A DNA stretch of 64,000 nt from Mercenaria mercenaria (lineage: Eukaryota; Mollusca; Bivalvia; Venerida; Veneridae). Numbering within the stretch: position 1 is the first letter of the stretch; each line of letters begins with the position of its first letter. Under the pieces are notes generated by a model, which was given only the letters and a program-made list of their open reading frames with translations, did not search any database and was not told the DNA's origin. The stretch covers positions 69,333,501-69,397,500 of the forward strand of contig NC_069362.1 of the NCBI RefSeq assembly GCF_021730395.1, written 5' to 3'. The position numbers and the translations under genes were made by a program. This document shows, piece after piece, positions 33,300 to 44,109 of the stretch.

Positions 33300-34430
33300 A
33301 ATCTTTGTGAAAGTAGATATGTTCCAGAATTTAATGATAATATATCAATATTTGAGGTAGAAAATGCCATTAATAAAGCTGGTAAAAATAAAGTTAGTGG
33401 TATTGATAACATACCATATGATTTTTTTTAGAAATAATACTTGTGTGACAGTTTTACATAGAATTTTTAATGTGTGTTTTGAGACTGGCAAAGTCCCAAC
33501 AGACTGGGGTGAAGGAATCATTAACCCAATACCAAAGTCAAATATGCTAGACCCTAGGGACCCCTTGTCATATAGAGGAATTACACTAGCACCTACAATG
33601 TACAAGTTATACTGTTCAATTTTGAATGATAGAATGTCAAAATGGTTAGAAAACAATAATTTACTACAAGACGAGCAAAACGGTTTCAGAAAAGGGAGAA
33701 GTACTGTTGGCAAGTCTGGCGTCCATTATTGAATCTAGGCTTAAAAAGCGAATGCCTACATTCGCCGCATTTATAGACTTCCAAAAAGCATACGGTAAAA
33801 TTGACCGATCCATTTTATGGAGCCGTATTGCAGAAATGGGCATAAAGAATAGGATGCTGAAAGCTGTAAAGTCACTGTATTCAAATGTCCAGTCTTGTAT
33901 AAGAGTAAATGGATATAGGTCTGATTGGTTGGATGTAAACATTTGTTTACGCCAGGGTTGTATTTTGTCACCTTTACTTTTTAATTGTTTTATCAATGAC
34001 TTGGCTATTAGATTAAATGCGTTAGGTTTGGGTATTGAACTTGAAAATGGAACACACTTATCAATATTGTTATATGCAAATGATGTAGTCATTCTTGCAA
34101 AAAATGAACAAGACTTACAGATGATGTTAAATTGCTTATATGAGTGGTGTCAAAATAACAACATGTTCATTAATACGTCAGAAAGCAATATTATTCACTT
34201 TAGAACAAGTTCCATGCAGAGGTCCCAGTTTGTGTTTAAATGTAATGATAAGATACTGGAATACAAAGATAAATATACATATCTTGGCTTAACACTTAAT
34301 GAATTTCTAGATTACAAAGTAACAGCTAAGTTCGTGTCACAAGCAGCAGGGAGAGCCTTACTTAGGTCTTCTAATTGCAAAATTCAAATTGATTGGTGGT
34401 ATGCCTTTTCATGTTTATTCCAAATTGTAC
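33300..34430 (+). pseudogene. LINE reverse transcriptase
   Basis: Motifs in order: DPLSYRGITL, LQDEQNGFRKGRST, FAAFIDFQKAYGKIDR (motif A), LRQGCILSPLLFNCFINDL (motif B), then LLYANDVVILA for motif C at about 34072-34100, where the usual YADD reads YAND. Next come the thumb-proximal NTSESNIIHFR and YTYLGLTL. The lost catalytic aspartate and frame changes near 33420 and 33715 show that it cannot be active. Confidence 0.88.
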
Positions 34431-35316
34431 GACTCCTAAGTTAAGGTCAGTGATTGCATATGGGGCTGCCATGTGGGGCACAAGACAGTTTTCTTGTATT
34501 GATGCAATACAAAATAGGGCCATGCGGTTTTTCATGGGAACGGGTAAATACACACCTAACCTCGCTGTTGCTGGTGACATGGGCTGGGAGCCAACTTTTT
34601 CAAAACAAGTGAAATATGTTGCTATATATTACTGTAGACTTTCAAAAATGGATGATAATAGAATTAACAAGGTGGTATTCAAACATTGTAAACATATGAG
34701 TGGCAGACAATGTAGAAACTGGTATTTTACAGTTCAGGAATTGTGTAAGAAATATCACTGCAATGAGTATATTGAATTAGGAAATGTACATTTATATAAG
34801 ACAGAACTGATTTATAAATTGCAAGGAAATTACCTTAATAAGTACTTAGATGACTGGATTGAGTCATTACATTGTCTGTATAGTGTCAGTAATCATGGTA
34901 ATAGTAAGTGGAGAACCTACAGAAATTTTAAATTTAGTTTTGAAACAGAGGACTATTCTACAGCAGTGTTACCAATAAAACATAGATCAGCTCTGGCTAA
35001 ATTCCGTTGTGGAGTCGCACCAATTAGACTCGAAACAGGGCGTTATGAAAGACTAACAGAAAACGATAGAATATGCCCGGTATGTAACTCTGGGGTAAAA
35101 AATGAACTTCATGTGATATTGAAATGTCCATTTTACAATGACATAAGAAACAATTTGTTCAGCAAAGCCAATGAGATTGATAATGGGTTTCTAATGTTTA
35201 GCGACTGTAACAAGCTCAATTTTATACTCTCCAATGGTAGTATTGTTAAAGAAGCTGCAAAATCCTGCTACTTAATTCTGGATAAACGTAAAAAATACCT
35301 GTATCATAGTTGAACT
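34393..35316 (+). pseudogene. LINE ORF2 C-terminal domain with zinc knuckle
   Basis: A 306-codon open frame follows the reverse transcriptase. It contains VIAYGAAMWGTR and IQNRAMRFFMGTG (post-thumb region), RSALAKFRCGVAPIRLETGR, and a knuckle CPVCNSGVKNELHVILKC (C-x2-C, H, C) near 35080-35130. It ends at TGA about 35313. The first residues (34393-34430) overlap the end of the reverse transcriptase frame. Confidence 0.8.
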
Positions 35317-35888
35317 TTTAAAATAATAACTTGTAATGTGTATAGATCTTTATTTATTATTTCTTAATATGTGTAATAATGTGTTATAGCTGTAATGTAT
35401 ATCAAACTTTAATATGCTCGTATTAATGAACGTAACCTACTACTATGATCACTGGGGTTTGTTGGGCTATACCGCAAGAGTGAGTGCTTGATGGTTTAGA
35501 GCAGGGTCTAGTGCCAGTGGATGAGTGAGCGCAGCAATGGCTGACCGCAGCAAGTGATTGCTGCGTTCTCTCATCAATCATCGATCTTCTTTTGCTTTGT
35601 ACATTTAAATAGTGCAAAAGGTAACAACGGGCTAGACTCAAATTGGGAGTAGTCAAAATACCTGTAACTGTAAATGCTGTCTGATATTCTATAGCGATTT
35701 GTGTTTTAAAACTAAAAGAGTATTTATAACAGCAAATTAATACCAACATTTCAAAGTGTTCTGTCGACTGTAAAGTTAGTGCATTTCAGTAGATAAATAA
35801 TAATACCTGCATTAACAGGATAGAAATATCTAGTATAAACTATGTAAATGAAAGTGGGATATATTATGATTTGAATGAATAAATATAT

Positions 35889-36123
35889 GAGCCGTGCCAT
35901 GGGAAAACCAACATAGTGGTTTTGCGACCAGCATGGATCCAGACCAGCCTGCGCATCCGCGCAGTCTGGTCAGGATCCATGCTGTTCGCTAACAGTTTCT
36001 CCAATTCCAATAGGCTTTAAAAGCGAACAGCATGGAGCCTGACCAGACTGCGCGGATGCGCAGGCTGGTCTGGATCCATGCTGGTCGCAAACCCACTATG
36101 TTGGTTTTCTCATGGCGCGGCTC
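35889..36123. mobile_element. MITE with GAGCCGTGCC inverted ends (copy 2)
   Basis: A 235-bp, almost perfectly palindromic copy of the element at 3080-3289, flanked by ATAT on both sides (35885-35888 and 36124-36127). It lies in the 3' region of the LINE, so it inserted after the LINE. Confidence 0.88.
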
Positions 36124-36570
36124 ATATATCAAAATAGAGAAAAGCCCTAGTTGTGGTATGTGTATGTTTGTCTATCAAATCGGAATATGTATTTTATATA
36201 GATGAAAAACAACGTTTAAATTTAAGGCATTTTATTGTTTTAACATATTCATCATTTTATATTTAGTGGTAAGATGTGTTTGCTAACCTGTTCATGCCTA
36301 ATATGATTAGACAACTCTTTTATATTTATCAGTTTTTTAAGTCAGGTTTTAGATGCATTAATAAATTAATGTGTCATGATTAGCAAACATAGCTTATTTT
36401 TTAGTAATAATGTTTCTAGAATATAATGCTATATATGTAGAACATTTTATAGTCTCTTTTAATTCTTATTAGAATGACCATATAAATTATTAGATTGAAA
36501 TTTTGTGATTATGTACATATCATGTAAATGTGGATGAGACTTTAATAAACTTTAATAAACTAATAAACTT

Positions 36571-36955
36571 ATCACAGTAGCATTTATTTTGCAAGTTTTT
36601 CTGTCTTTATTAGTGATAGCAGCTTGTATCTTTGGCCCTGTGGCCGGAAGCTGATGAAAACAACTGCAGTAGAGCTTTATTTGAAAGACCTGTAAGTCCT
36701 AAAATACTGTAATGATAGTGTAAATAGTGTGTGAGCTCTATCCAGATATCATCTAGTATTTGTTTACTGTTTGCTTAAGTCACTTTCAGTAATTCCCTAG
36801 GATGAGAAAATGTGTTGACAATGAAAAAATCACTGTTTGTAGTGATGGGTGGTGTATGGAAACACCACCCTGCTGCATCATTTATACTAAATATTGTAGG
36901 TAAGTAGTATTTGTTTAAAAAGGACTACACGCACTCAATACAGGAGGGGTTTTAT
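36571..36955. other. Unassigned sequence with a GC-rich hairpin
   Basis: Nothing coding. A perfect 9-bp stem, GGGTGGTGT with ACACCACCC around ATGGAA, occurs at about 36846-36869 in otherwise AT-rich sequence. Confidence 0.5.
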
Positions 36956-36959
36956 ACTT

Positions 36960-37345
36960 GTTGCCTAAACATTGACTTTTGATATCTGTCTTCTGGCCTG
37001 TTTCGTCGGGCCCTTAAGGGTGTTTCTCTTGTTGCTCTGTCTTCTGAAAAGGCATTGAGTACATACGTTTTTGGTTCTAAAGGTTTGCTTTTTATATATT
37101 TATACACGAGCATTTTTGTGTTTTACATGCCATGCCTTTTTGTTTCCATTACGTGTGTTAGAGATTCCCCTGGAGGGGATTACTTTTATTTACACTGCCC
37201 CGTGTCTTTGGAACATGGTGGGGATAAGAGTGAGGTTGGGTGCGCACCATAAACCGGTTTAAGCTCCCCAGTGGTGTTTTTGCCACTGACCGTTCCAAGA
37301 AGGTGCCCCACTGTGTCCCTTTGTTTGTTCGTTTTGTCCTAATGT
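36960..37345. repeat. Dispersed repeat ending CCAGTGGTG...TTGCCACT (copy 2)
   Basis: Fuller copy of the repeat at 18775-19110, with ATAAACCGGTTTAAGCTCCC before the CCAGTGGTG block. It is followed by a TG-rich low-complexity stretch (37350-37420). Confidence 0.65.
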
Positions 37346-37686
37346 GTTGGCTTTGTGTGTGTGCGCGTGTATGTGTATGGGTTTGTGGTGTGCGCGTCTG
37401 CGTGCTGTGGGTTACGTTTTGGGGAGGCTGCGTTTTTGGTACGTGGCATTCCCTGTTTGACAGTTGTCTTTGTTTTTTTTCATGGTGGTCATTTAAAGAA
37501 GAAATGCAGTTTTATTTCATATTTTCAGTACAGTTGACATAAGACATGGTGACATACTATACATAAAATGGTACAGGAGGCTTGGATTTTAGATGAGAGT
37601 GAAAACAACACATTTGTTTGCACGTGTTTACTTTAAAATTATGATAACTGAAAGGCATGTATATTGTAATGTTATGTTCTCTTTAA

Positions 37687-38095
37687 GTCAGATGTTGTTA
37701 TTGAAACGCGGTTTTGGATTAATTGTAAAAAGTGTAGGGAAACCCGTAAGAGTAAATGAGATGTAAGCTGGTTGGATAAAAAGGCTATGTTTACAATTAT
37801 AAAATTGGTGTCAAAATCAAGCAATACAATGTTTTTTGTAAAATCTGGAATAAGTGTCTGAGTGAATGCCTGACGACTTTTCAATTGTCACTTTAGAATA
37901 GTAGGTGTCAGTGGGCATTTGGCCTCTATATTCCATTCAGCAGAGGGGGCAGTTGTGTTTGAAGAGAAATTGTAAAAAATTGGATCGGTTAAGTCTATAT
38001 AAAATTACTATTTTTTGGTGTCTGACATGTTTCTTTATTAAAAGATACACTCTCTAAATTTTGGGGTATGTTACAGAGTCATTTCTTAAAATGAA
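37687..38095. repeat. Long direct repeat, copy 2
   Basis: Partner of 28548-28960. It ends about where a - strand LINE fragment begins. Confidence 0.8.
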
Positions 38096-38564
38096 ATAAC
38101 TTGAATATTTCAGGGTTTGTTTCAGACTTTCTAAAGGCAGTTTTCATATCAAAAAGAACTGTAGGGGAATTCAGGGTCCATGGTGGTGTATCTGGAATTG
38201 AATTTTCTTTAATACCATCGAATTCAAAGTCAGTTTCATTCATAGAAGATTTTATGCGAAATCCAAACGGTTTAATTTGTTTTGTTTTTTTCTCATATGA
38301 ATCGAAGTTCTTGGGTTTAAAAATGATTTTATGAGCAGGATTAGATTTGTTTGCAGCCACTCTCAAAGCATATTGCAATGAAAGATTTTCTCTGCGTGTG
38401 TAAAGAGAGGGTTCGTTTACTTCAGCATACAAGCTTTCAACTAGCGATGTTCGGAATGCACCGAGAGCAATACGAAGACCTTGATTATGGTATCTAACAT
38501 TTGTAAATAAAGATTTTCTTGCTGAAATAAACAACACAATCGTATTATAGCTTAGATCTAACAA
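38079..38564 (-). mobile_element. LINE ORF2 post-reverse-transcriptase fragment
   Basis: The frame contains HNQGLRIALGAFRTSLVESL, then AEVNEPSLYTRRENLSLQYA, which match the segment just after the reverse transcriptase in Jockey/I-like LINEs (HH-GLR-ALGAFRTSP-ESL). It continues to PDTPPWTLNSPTVLFD. The upstream edge at about 38562 lies at an RSKL-like codon stretch. A matching upstream fragment on the same strand lies at 40019-40240. Confidence 0.8.
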
Positions 38565-40018
38565 GAAATATCTTTAAAAATGATGGTCGGCGAATTGTAA
38601 TAAGGAAAGAAGTTTATGAATTTTTCATCTAACATTCATCTTTCATCTAACATTTTTCAAATTGCAAAACTAAACACCGCACTTTAACAATTTACATTTG
38701 TAAATGGTTCTCTTTTAATTTTTCGCAAAGGTTTCATAGGGCTGCAATTTTGTTTCGTTTATCCTAAGACGAATAATTACAGCAGTATTTTGATGAAGAT
38801 TCATGAAGCGGTTCATGAGAAAAGGTCATTAAACGTGTTTATATTTTAGCTAAATTGGTCCCTATCCCCATTTGTAACAAAATAGCAGGAGACCTTACGA
38901 TATTGTTACACATCGAGTTTGATAAAAATCCATTACATTTTAGTGGTTAATGCGAAGAAAGGCATATCTACTTTTAGCTATAGTGGTCCCTAATAGGGCC
39001 CAAGTTCCTATATAAATAAATTTGGAAGAGGACCTTATAATGATGCTCCAGACCAAGTATGACAAAGATCCACCAAGCTGTTCATGAGACGCTGTATAAA
39101 GGCATTTCTAGTTTTAACTCTAGCAGCCCCTAAAAGGGGTTAAATGTCCCTGCTGAACAAAGTTGGCTGCGGGCCTAACAAATCAAGTTTGATTAGAATA
39201 CATGAGAAAAAATCGATTAAAGGATTATCTTATTTATTATTTTTATTTATTTCTAAAATAGGCCAACTGATCCCGCTTTAACAAATGCATATTCGCTATT
39301 CAAGAATCTCTGGACAATGACGTCACACCTATAAAAAAGTGAAGGTCAAGCAAAACATACAATTGTAATTATTTCAATATTTCTGTTTCATAAGCAAAGT
39401 TTGACTGTAGTCATATCACATAGATAAACTGTATGCAGCGTGCCTTCATTTCAGTGTAATGAGATTCAGTCATTATATAGCATATATATAATAAAACAGA
39501 TTTCAACTGAGTTCAATATTTGCATACCATCCTAAAGAAAAATATTCATATATAATAAATCAGTTAAATAATTTATAACAAATATATCAAAGCAAACAAG
39601 TACTCATTTTAATATGCAATCTGAATAAGTCACAAAAGCAGGAACCTTTTCATATACAGACGACAATTGTAACAAGGAAAATCTTTTAAAAAGCACTTAT
39701 CTACATAAAAGACTCTTATCACACCCTTATTCATGTGATACGCAGGCCATATTCAGCTCTTTCTTTAATTTGATATATGTTGGTATTTGAACAGGTTTTT
39801 ATCATATTTATTAAACTTACTTATCATTTTGAGATATATCAATATTCTTGCTAAATATACTGAGCCAAAGTTAGCTTTAAAACTGTGAACAGCGTCGTTT
39901 AGGATAACCGCTTTGTCTACATTTCACTCAGCGTAGCACAATCAACAGAGTGAAAGAAATTGACACTCTCGTCCAATCGGGCAGAGTGTTGCATAAATCA
40001 TCCAGTTTGATAAATTAT
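38565..40018. other. Block separating two parts of one LINE relic
   Basis: Non-coding sequence holding three diverged units of about 130 bp (38790-39210), each with TTTTAGCTCTAGTGG-like and AAAGGCATTTCTAGTTTTAA-like phrases, then AT-rich sequence. It may be an insertion that split the - strand LINE. The boundaries are approximate, and no target duplication is visible. Confidence 0.45.
38790..39210. repeat. Three diverged 130-bp tandem units
   Basis: Landmarks resembling TTTTAGCTATAGTGGTCCCT fall at about 38847, 38976 and 39108, giving periods near 130 bp. Phrases such as TTCATGAGA and GGACCTTA recur in each unit. Confidence 0.6.
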
Positions 40019-40240
40019 CTATAATGCGTTATCAAGTAGTTTGATTTGCAAACTGAAGTCACGTGGCATAGTTAACGAAAACGAATTTAGACGGCGTCGC
40101 CGAATTAAAGCTCTATAAAGTCTTAATAAAACCTTGCGATCGGCTCCCCAATCAGTATTTGAAATTACCTTTAAAAGATTCAATTGGAGATGTACTTTAG
40201 TCAGATAGAAGATAGGCGGGAAGAGAATTTTCGCGCGATT
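40019..40240 (-). mobile_element. LINE ORF2 fragment upstream of the split
   Basis: Contains LTKVHLQLNLLKVISNTDWG, then ADRKVLLRLYRALIR, the usual segment just before SKLDYG in Jockey/I-like LINEs. The family similarity stops directly after RALIR (about 40095), and the missing next residues are found at the edge of 38079-38564. Both pieces are on the same strand and in the expected order. Confidence 0.75.
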
Positions 40241-40601
40241 AGTATAAATGCACGTGCAAAACTGGACAACACATTCATACGTCCTTTTCACTGACCCATA
40301 CACTCGCTACGTCACTGTATAATATATAACTATAGTTAGGTAATTAAATAAATACTGAAGTTAGGGAAATAGACGCGATGCACACAATCAGCAAACACAG
40401 TTAAATATTGCCAGGGTTACATAAAATATAACGGGAATGGTCAAAACATTTAAAATTACTGATAAAATAATTATGATATATTTTTTAATTTTTTTTATAT
40501 TTTTCATATATTACCAAGGTACCGACATGTTAACATGTTAGAAAATTAAAGAATGTTGATATACAGCTTCATTCATCTTTTTATCACAAAAACACAAATG
40601 C

Positions 40602-40970
40602 CACAGGGTGAGAAAACTGTGCAGACAGACTGGGACTCGAACCCGGGGCCTCGGAATACCGTTCCGATGCTCTACCGACTGAGCTAACCGGCCACCTACA
40701 AATTTTATCCCCGTTTAAATATTCAAGTCCTATACCGTGACATACTCCCCCGCAATATGAAATGCGTCATCGAATTTCTAATGGGATAGAGGATCTCGGG
40801 AGTATTTTCAGTCACGGTTCCACGTTGGGCGCAAAATGTCACAGGGTGAGTAAAATTGCAATCAGACCGGGACTCGAACCCGGGGCCTTGGAATACCGTT
40901 CCATGTTCTACCGGCTGAGCTACCTACACATTTTCTCCCTGTTTTAACATTCAAGTCCTATACCGTGACA
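40602..40970 (-). repeat. Tandem pair of tRNA-like SINE units
   Basis: Two units (about 40602-40742 and 40840-40968) share ends CACAGGGTGA and CAAGTCCTATACCGTGACA. On the - strand unit 1 carries A box TAGCTCAGTCGGTAGAGC, anticodon arm TCGGAACGGTATTCCGA and B box GGGTTCGAGTCCC. The acceptor strands do not pair and loop position 33 is C, so it is not a working tRNA. The segment between the units has similar flanks. Confidence 0.7.
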
Positions 40971-42149
40971 CAAATGTACATTTATGTTATGAATTTATAT
41001 ATTTACACACTTTACAGAAGAATATCACAATAACGCTTTGTCGATTGGTAAATGCATCATTTGTGAATTTTCAGAATTGGATAGACTAACTTATTGCATG
41101 ATTCAATTTTATTTATTAATTCATTTATAATTGCTTTTGATATTTAAAGATAAAACCAGTGACATGATGTTACAGTGTAAACACAGCACAAGAGTAGCTT
41201 TATTAAAATATAGTATGCGACCCGTTGTCGATTTAAATTCGTGAAAATACATGTTTTAAACTTTTAAAAAGTTCGTTCAAATGTAATTTTATGATATGAG
41301 GATTTGCTTGATTTTACCAGAAATATTTATCGACGCTCATCGATTACAATACGCCAGGCGGTTGCTCCCCTTTACATGTATTAGAGATAGGCCCTAAAAT
41401 TTTCAATGATAATATTACATTAAATAAAGTCTAGAAAGTAATTTCCAAGTCCTTGAAATAACCAAAAATGATTTCACAAATGTGGAGTTTATGATAGTTT
41501 TGTTATTATCAATAACAGAAGTTTTAATTTTTATTTTACAGTGATCCGCAAAGAATGACAACTCTTGCCTTAGGCTAGTACTTATAAGTAGAGATCTATT
41601 AGTTTACTTCCCTTGCAATTACACAATTGAGTGGAAAATGAAAACTGTTTTAAACATAATATCATACTTTTTTTCACAACAAAATCATTAAGGATTTATT
41701 CATTTGTGTTTGATTTACCCCTCAAGACATGGTTCCTATGATTCTGTCAACTTACATATGGTAAAACGTTAACTTTTAACAAGCCAATAATAAAACGAAG
41801 TACCGTACCAGTAGGTAAATAATAGTGCAGATAATACAGTTTTGCTTGTATCAAAATGTCACAATAGATCCACTTTTTGTAATACAGAACACCTGGTAGG
41901 ATTAGTAAAGGTGCAATTATATTGATCTCTATTTCCTATGCCTACATGTATGGTCAGCACGAAAGTAGTATATCTGATCCTATATCTGATACCAAATTAC
42001 TTAATTTAAGGTGAATCTTGAAACAAAGTCTACCAATTTAGACATCAGTCTCCACATCTCATGCATGCGAGATTACGAGTTTGAGAGAAAGCTTGTTCTA
42101 TCCGCATAATGCTGAACATATATTAAAGAAGCAGCTGGTACCATTTTTC
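40971..42149. other. Unassigned AT-rich sequence
   Basis: No gene or repeat is recognised. Confidence 0.35.
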
Positions 42150-42320
42150 ACATCCTTGATACGCGACCGGGGATTGAATTCGCGACCTTCCGCACCGGAG
42201 GTGACGCTCTACCATTAGACCAAATTACTGCACTGAAAGTGGAATCGTGTGCCATGATAGTTCAGTGGTAGAGCGTTCGTCTCTTGATCGAGAGCTCCGG
42301 AGTTTGAGCCCCACCGGAGA
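42150..42320. repeat. Two tRNA-like segments in opposite orientation
   Basis: At 42160-42235 the - strand reads TGGTCTAATGGTAGAGCGTC, then CCGGTGCGGAAGGTCGCG and TTCAATCCCC. At 42250-42315 the + strand reads ATAGTTCAGTGGTAGAGCGT, then CTCTTGATCGAGAG and TTTGAGCCCC. Both have tRNA A- and B-box-like promoters. No acceptor-stem pairing is convincing, so SINE heads are more likely than genes. A GA-rich run follows. Confidence 0.6.
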
Positions 42321-44100
42321 GAGAGACAGAGAGACAGAGACCGAAAGGTCACAGTTAAACAGAGTAGCTGGTCCAGCAAAAAAACTTTCTTCCTAAAAAA
42401 TAGATTTTCAGATGACGAAAAAGCATTGCAGCTGGTCCGACGCAGATAATTTATTCTTGAGGGAGTTTCTTCATATATGCAATTAAGCACAGCTTAATGC
42501 AAAGAATTTATTCTTTGGCGGGAACATTTTAATCAAGCTTCTTTCCTCCACAATCGAGGCTTCGTAATATCGTCCCGCCGAGTCGGGTTGAAATAAAACG
42601 CTGGAAGTATTTTAAAAAACTTACAGTCGAATTTATTTTGCTATGCGCAGAGTTAAATAAAAGTAACAGAAAAGAGAAAAGTAATTCTAGTCTTGGTGAC
42701 CCTTGATTTTTTTTCAGATAAAAAGGTGATTTTTCGTTATCTCCTGCGAACAAAACACAGGGTCTGAACACAGACTAACTGCGTCCCTGGTTTTATGAAT
42801 ATATAGAAAGTATGGACATTTTTTTATAATAAGTCTTATGTTTATAATTCAGTTAGTTAATGGATGTGCATTGTTCTGTAACAAAATTTTCAAAAGTTTA
42901 TTTCATTCCATTCGCTACAAAAACAAGAGACAAATATATTCATATAACTAATAAATTAACTACAATCACGCAGTAAAAGGAGGGCAACAATAGAATGCTT
43001 GTTAAGATAGGTATATAAAGACATAAATGACTAATTAAATCTCTTAACGAATGACAACCCTAAACATATTGCTAGGCTTTCGTTCCAGATTGTAGAAAAA
43101 TGTGACCTGCTATAGTTTGGTTACAGTGAACTAGGATGAGGTATAAGTAGGATAATGTCGAGACTTACCCTAAGCCTTCTTTATATAAGGGAAACGATAA
43201 CGAAGTTTATTTGAAATTAGAGAATCTGTCATAACAAAGAAATGCAACATAAATAACACAACATAATAATACAAAACGATAGATAATGATTGACAAAAAA
43301 TGATTCTATTTAATGGAGAATGAGACATAATATACATATTTTATTGTAGTTATTTAAGGACGCTCGCTACAGTTTCGTATTTTTTTCTCAATAATAGATT
43401 TTGATGAAATGTTTTGTATTAAGAGATCATGTTATAATTTATTGAAGAATGAAATAAAAATACTAGGTCACCAGCTTAGTTTTAATTTAATTTGCCCCTA
43501 GATATGGTGCTATTTTAAACATTTTTCAAAATTTCTGTAATCCTAAAATATATTTCAGTAAAGTACAATAATCAGCATAAATTTGATTATCTAAGCATTT
43601 TTATAACGGAAAACAATATATCTATTTGAAACATGCTCAGAGAAATCAAACGAACATGATTTTGTAAAGAAAAGAATACTTGTTCAGCAGACCCAAGGGC
43701 TATTTTTGCATATTTTTGTCAGTTTTAAGTTGGTACTTCTGCTGTTTTATCTCAAATTACAACGAGGTGGGGTGTGGCGGGCATTTATACAACGCAGGTT
43801 AGTACGAAATACTCTTTCAGTGTTTGAGCAAATGACTTAGTAATATATATATATATATAAATTTATCAAACGGACGATTCCTTAATAAGCGGATTTTAAG
43901 GTGTTTCTGAAGCATTTTGATGGCATAGAACGATGAAAGTTTCCGCCCTTTTTTTAACAAAACCTATAGTTTACGAATGTACGGTACGGGATTAGGAACA
44001 GCTGTGACTCAATGCAGAGTTGGAGCGCTGGTATAAATAGCAGACTCCAGTATATGTCGGAATGAAGCAATTTAAACTAAAAGTACTTTAAATGTATATA
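42321..44100. other. Unassigned sequence with a TA repeat
   Basis: Nothing coding is seen. A short TA dinucleotide run lies at about 43843-43859. Confidence 0.35.
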
Positions 44101-44109
44101 TTTTGTATA

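Larger units (their letters stand above)
30419..36570 (+). mobile_element. Nearly full-length decayed LINE (non-LTR retrotransposon)
   Basis: In order: an ORF1-like basic then coiled-coil frame, an endonuclease, a reverse transcriptase, a C-terminal zinc-knuckle domain, about 1.2 kb of 3' region, and a tail of short repeats (ACTTTAATAAACTTTAATAA, 36540-36570). It is interrupted by an insertion (30924-31945) and a MITE (35889-36123). ORF2 has several frame changes (near 32400, 33420, 33715 and 34430) and stops near 32165 and 32804, so it is inactive. No RNase H domain is seen. The clade is not assigned. The 5' end is uncertain. Confidence 0.85.

Noticed and set aside
33345-33713. - strand frame opposite the LINE reverse transcriptase
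   Set aside because: Antisense shadow of the reverse transcriptase coding strand.
37240-37542. Overlapping frames rich in cysteine and valine
   Set aside because: They come from TG-rich low-complexity sequence after a dispersed repeat. No signal for a real protein.
40620-40705. Functional tRNA gene on the - strand
   Set aside because: D and anticodon arms look good, but the acceptor strands do not pair, loop position 33 is C, and the unit is tandemly repeated with SINE-like flanks.
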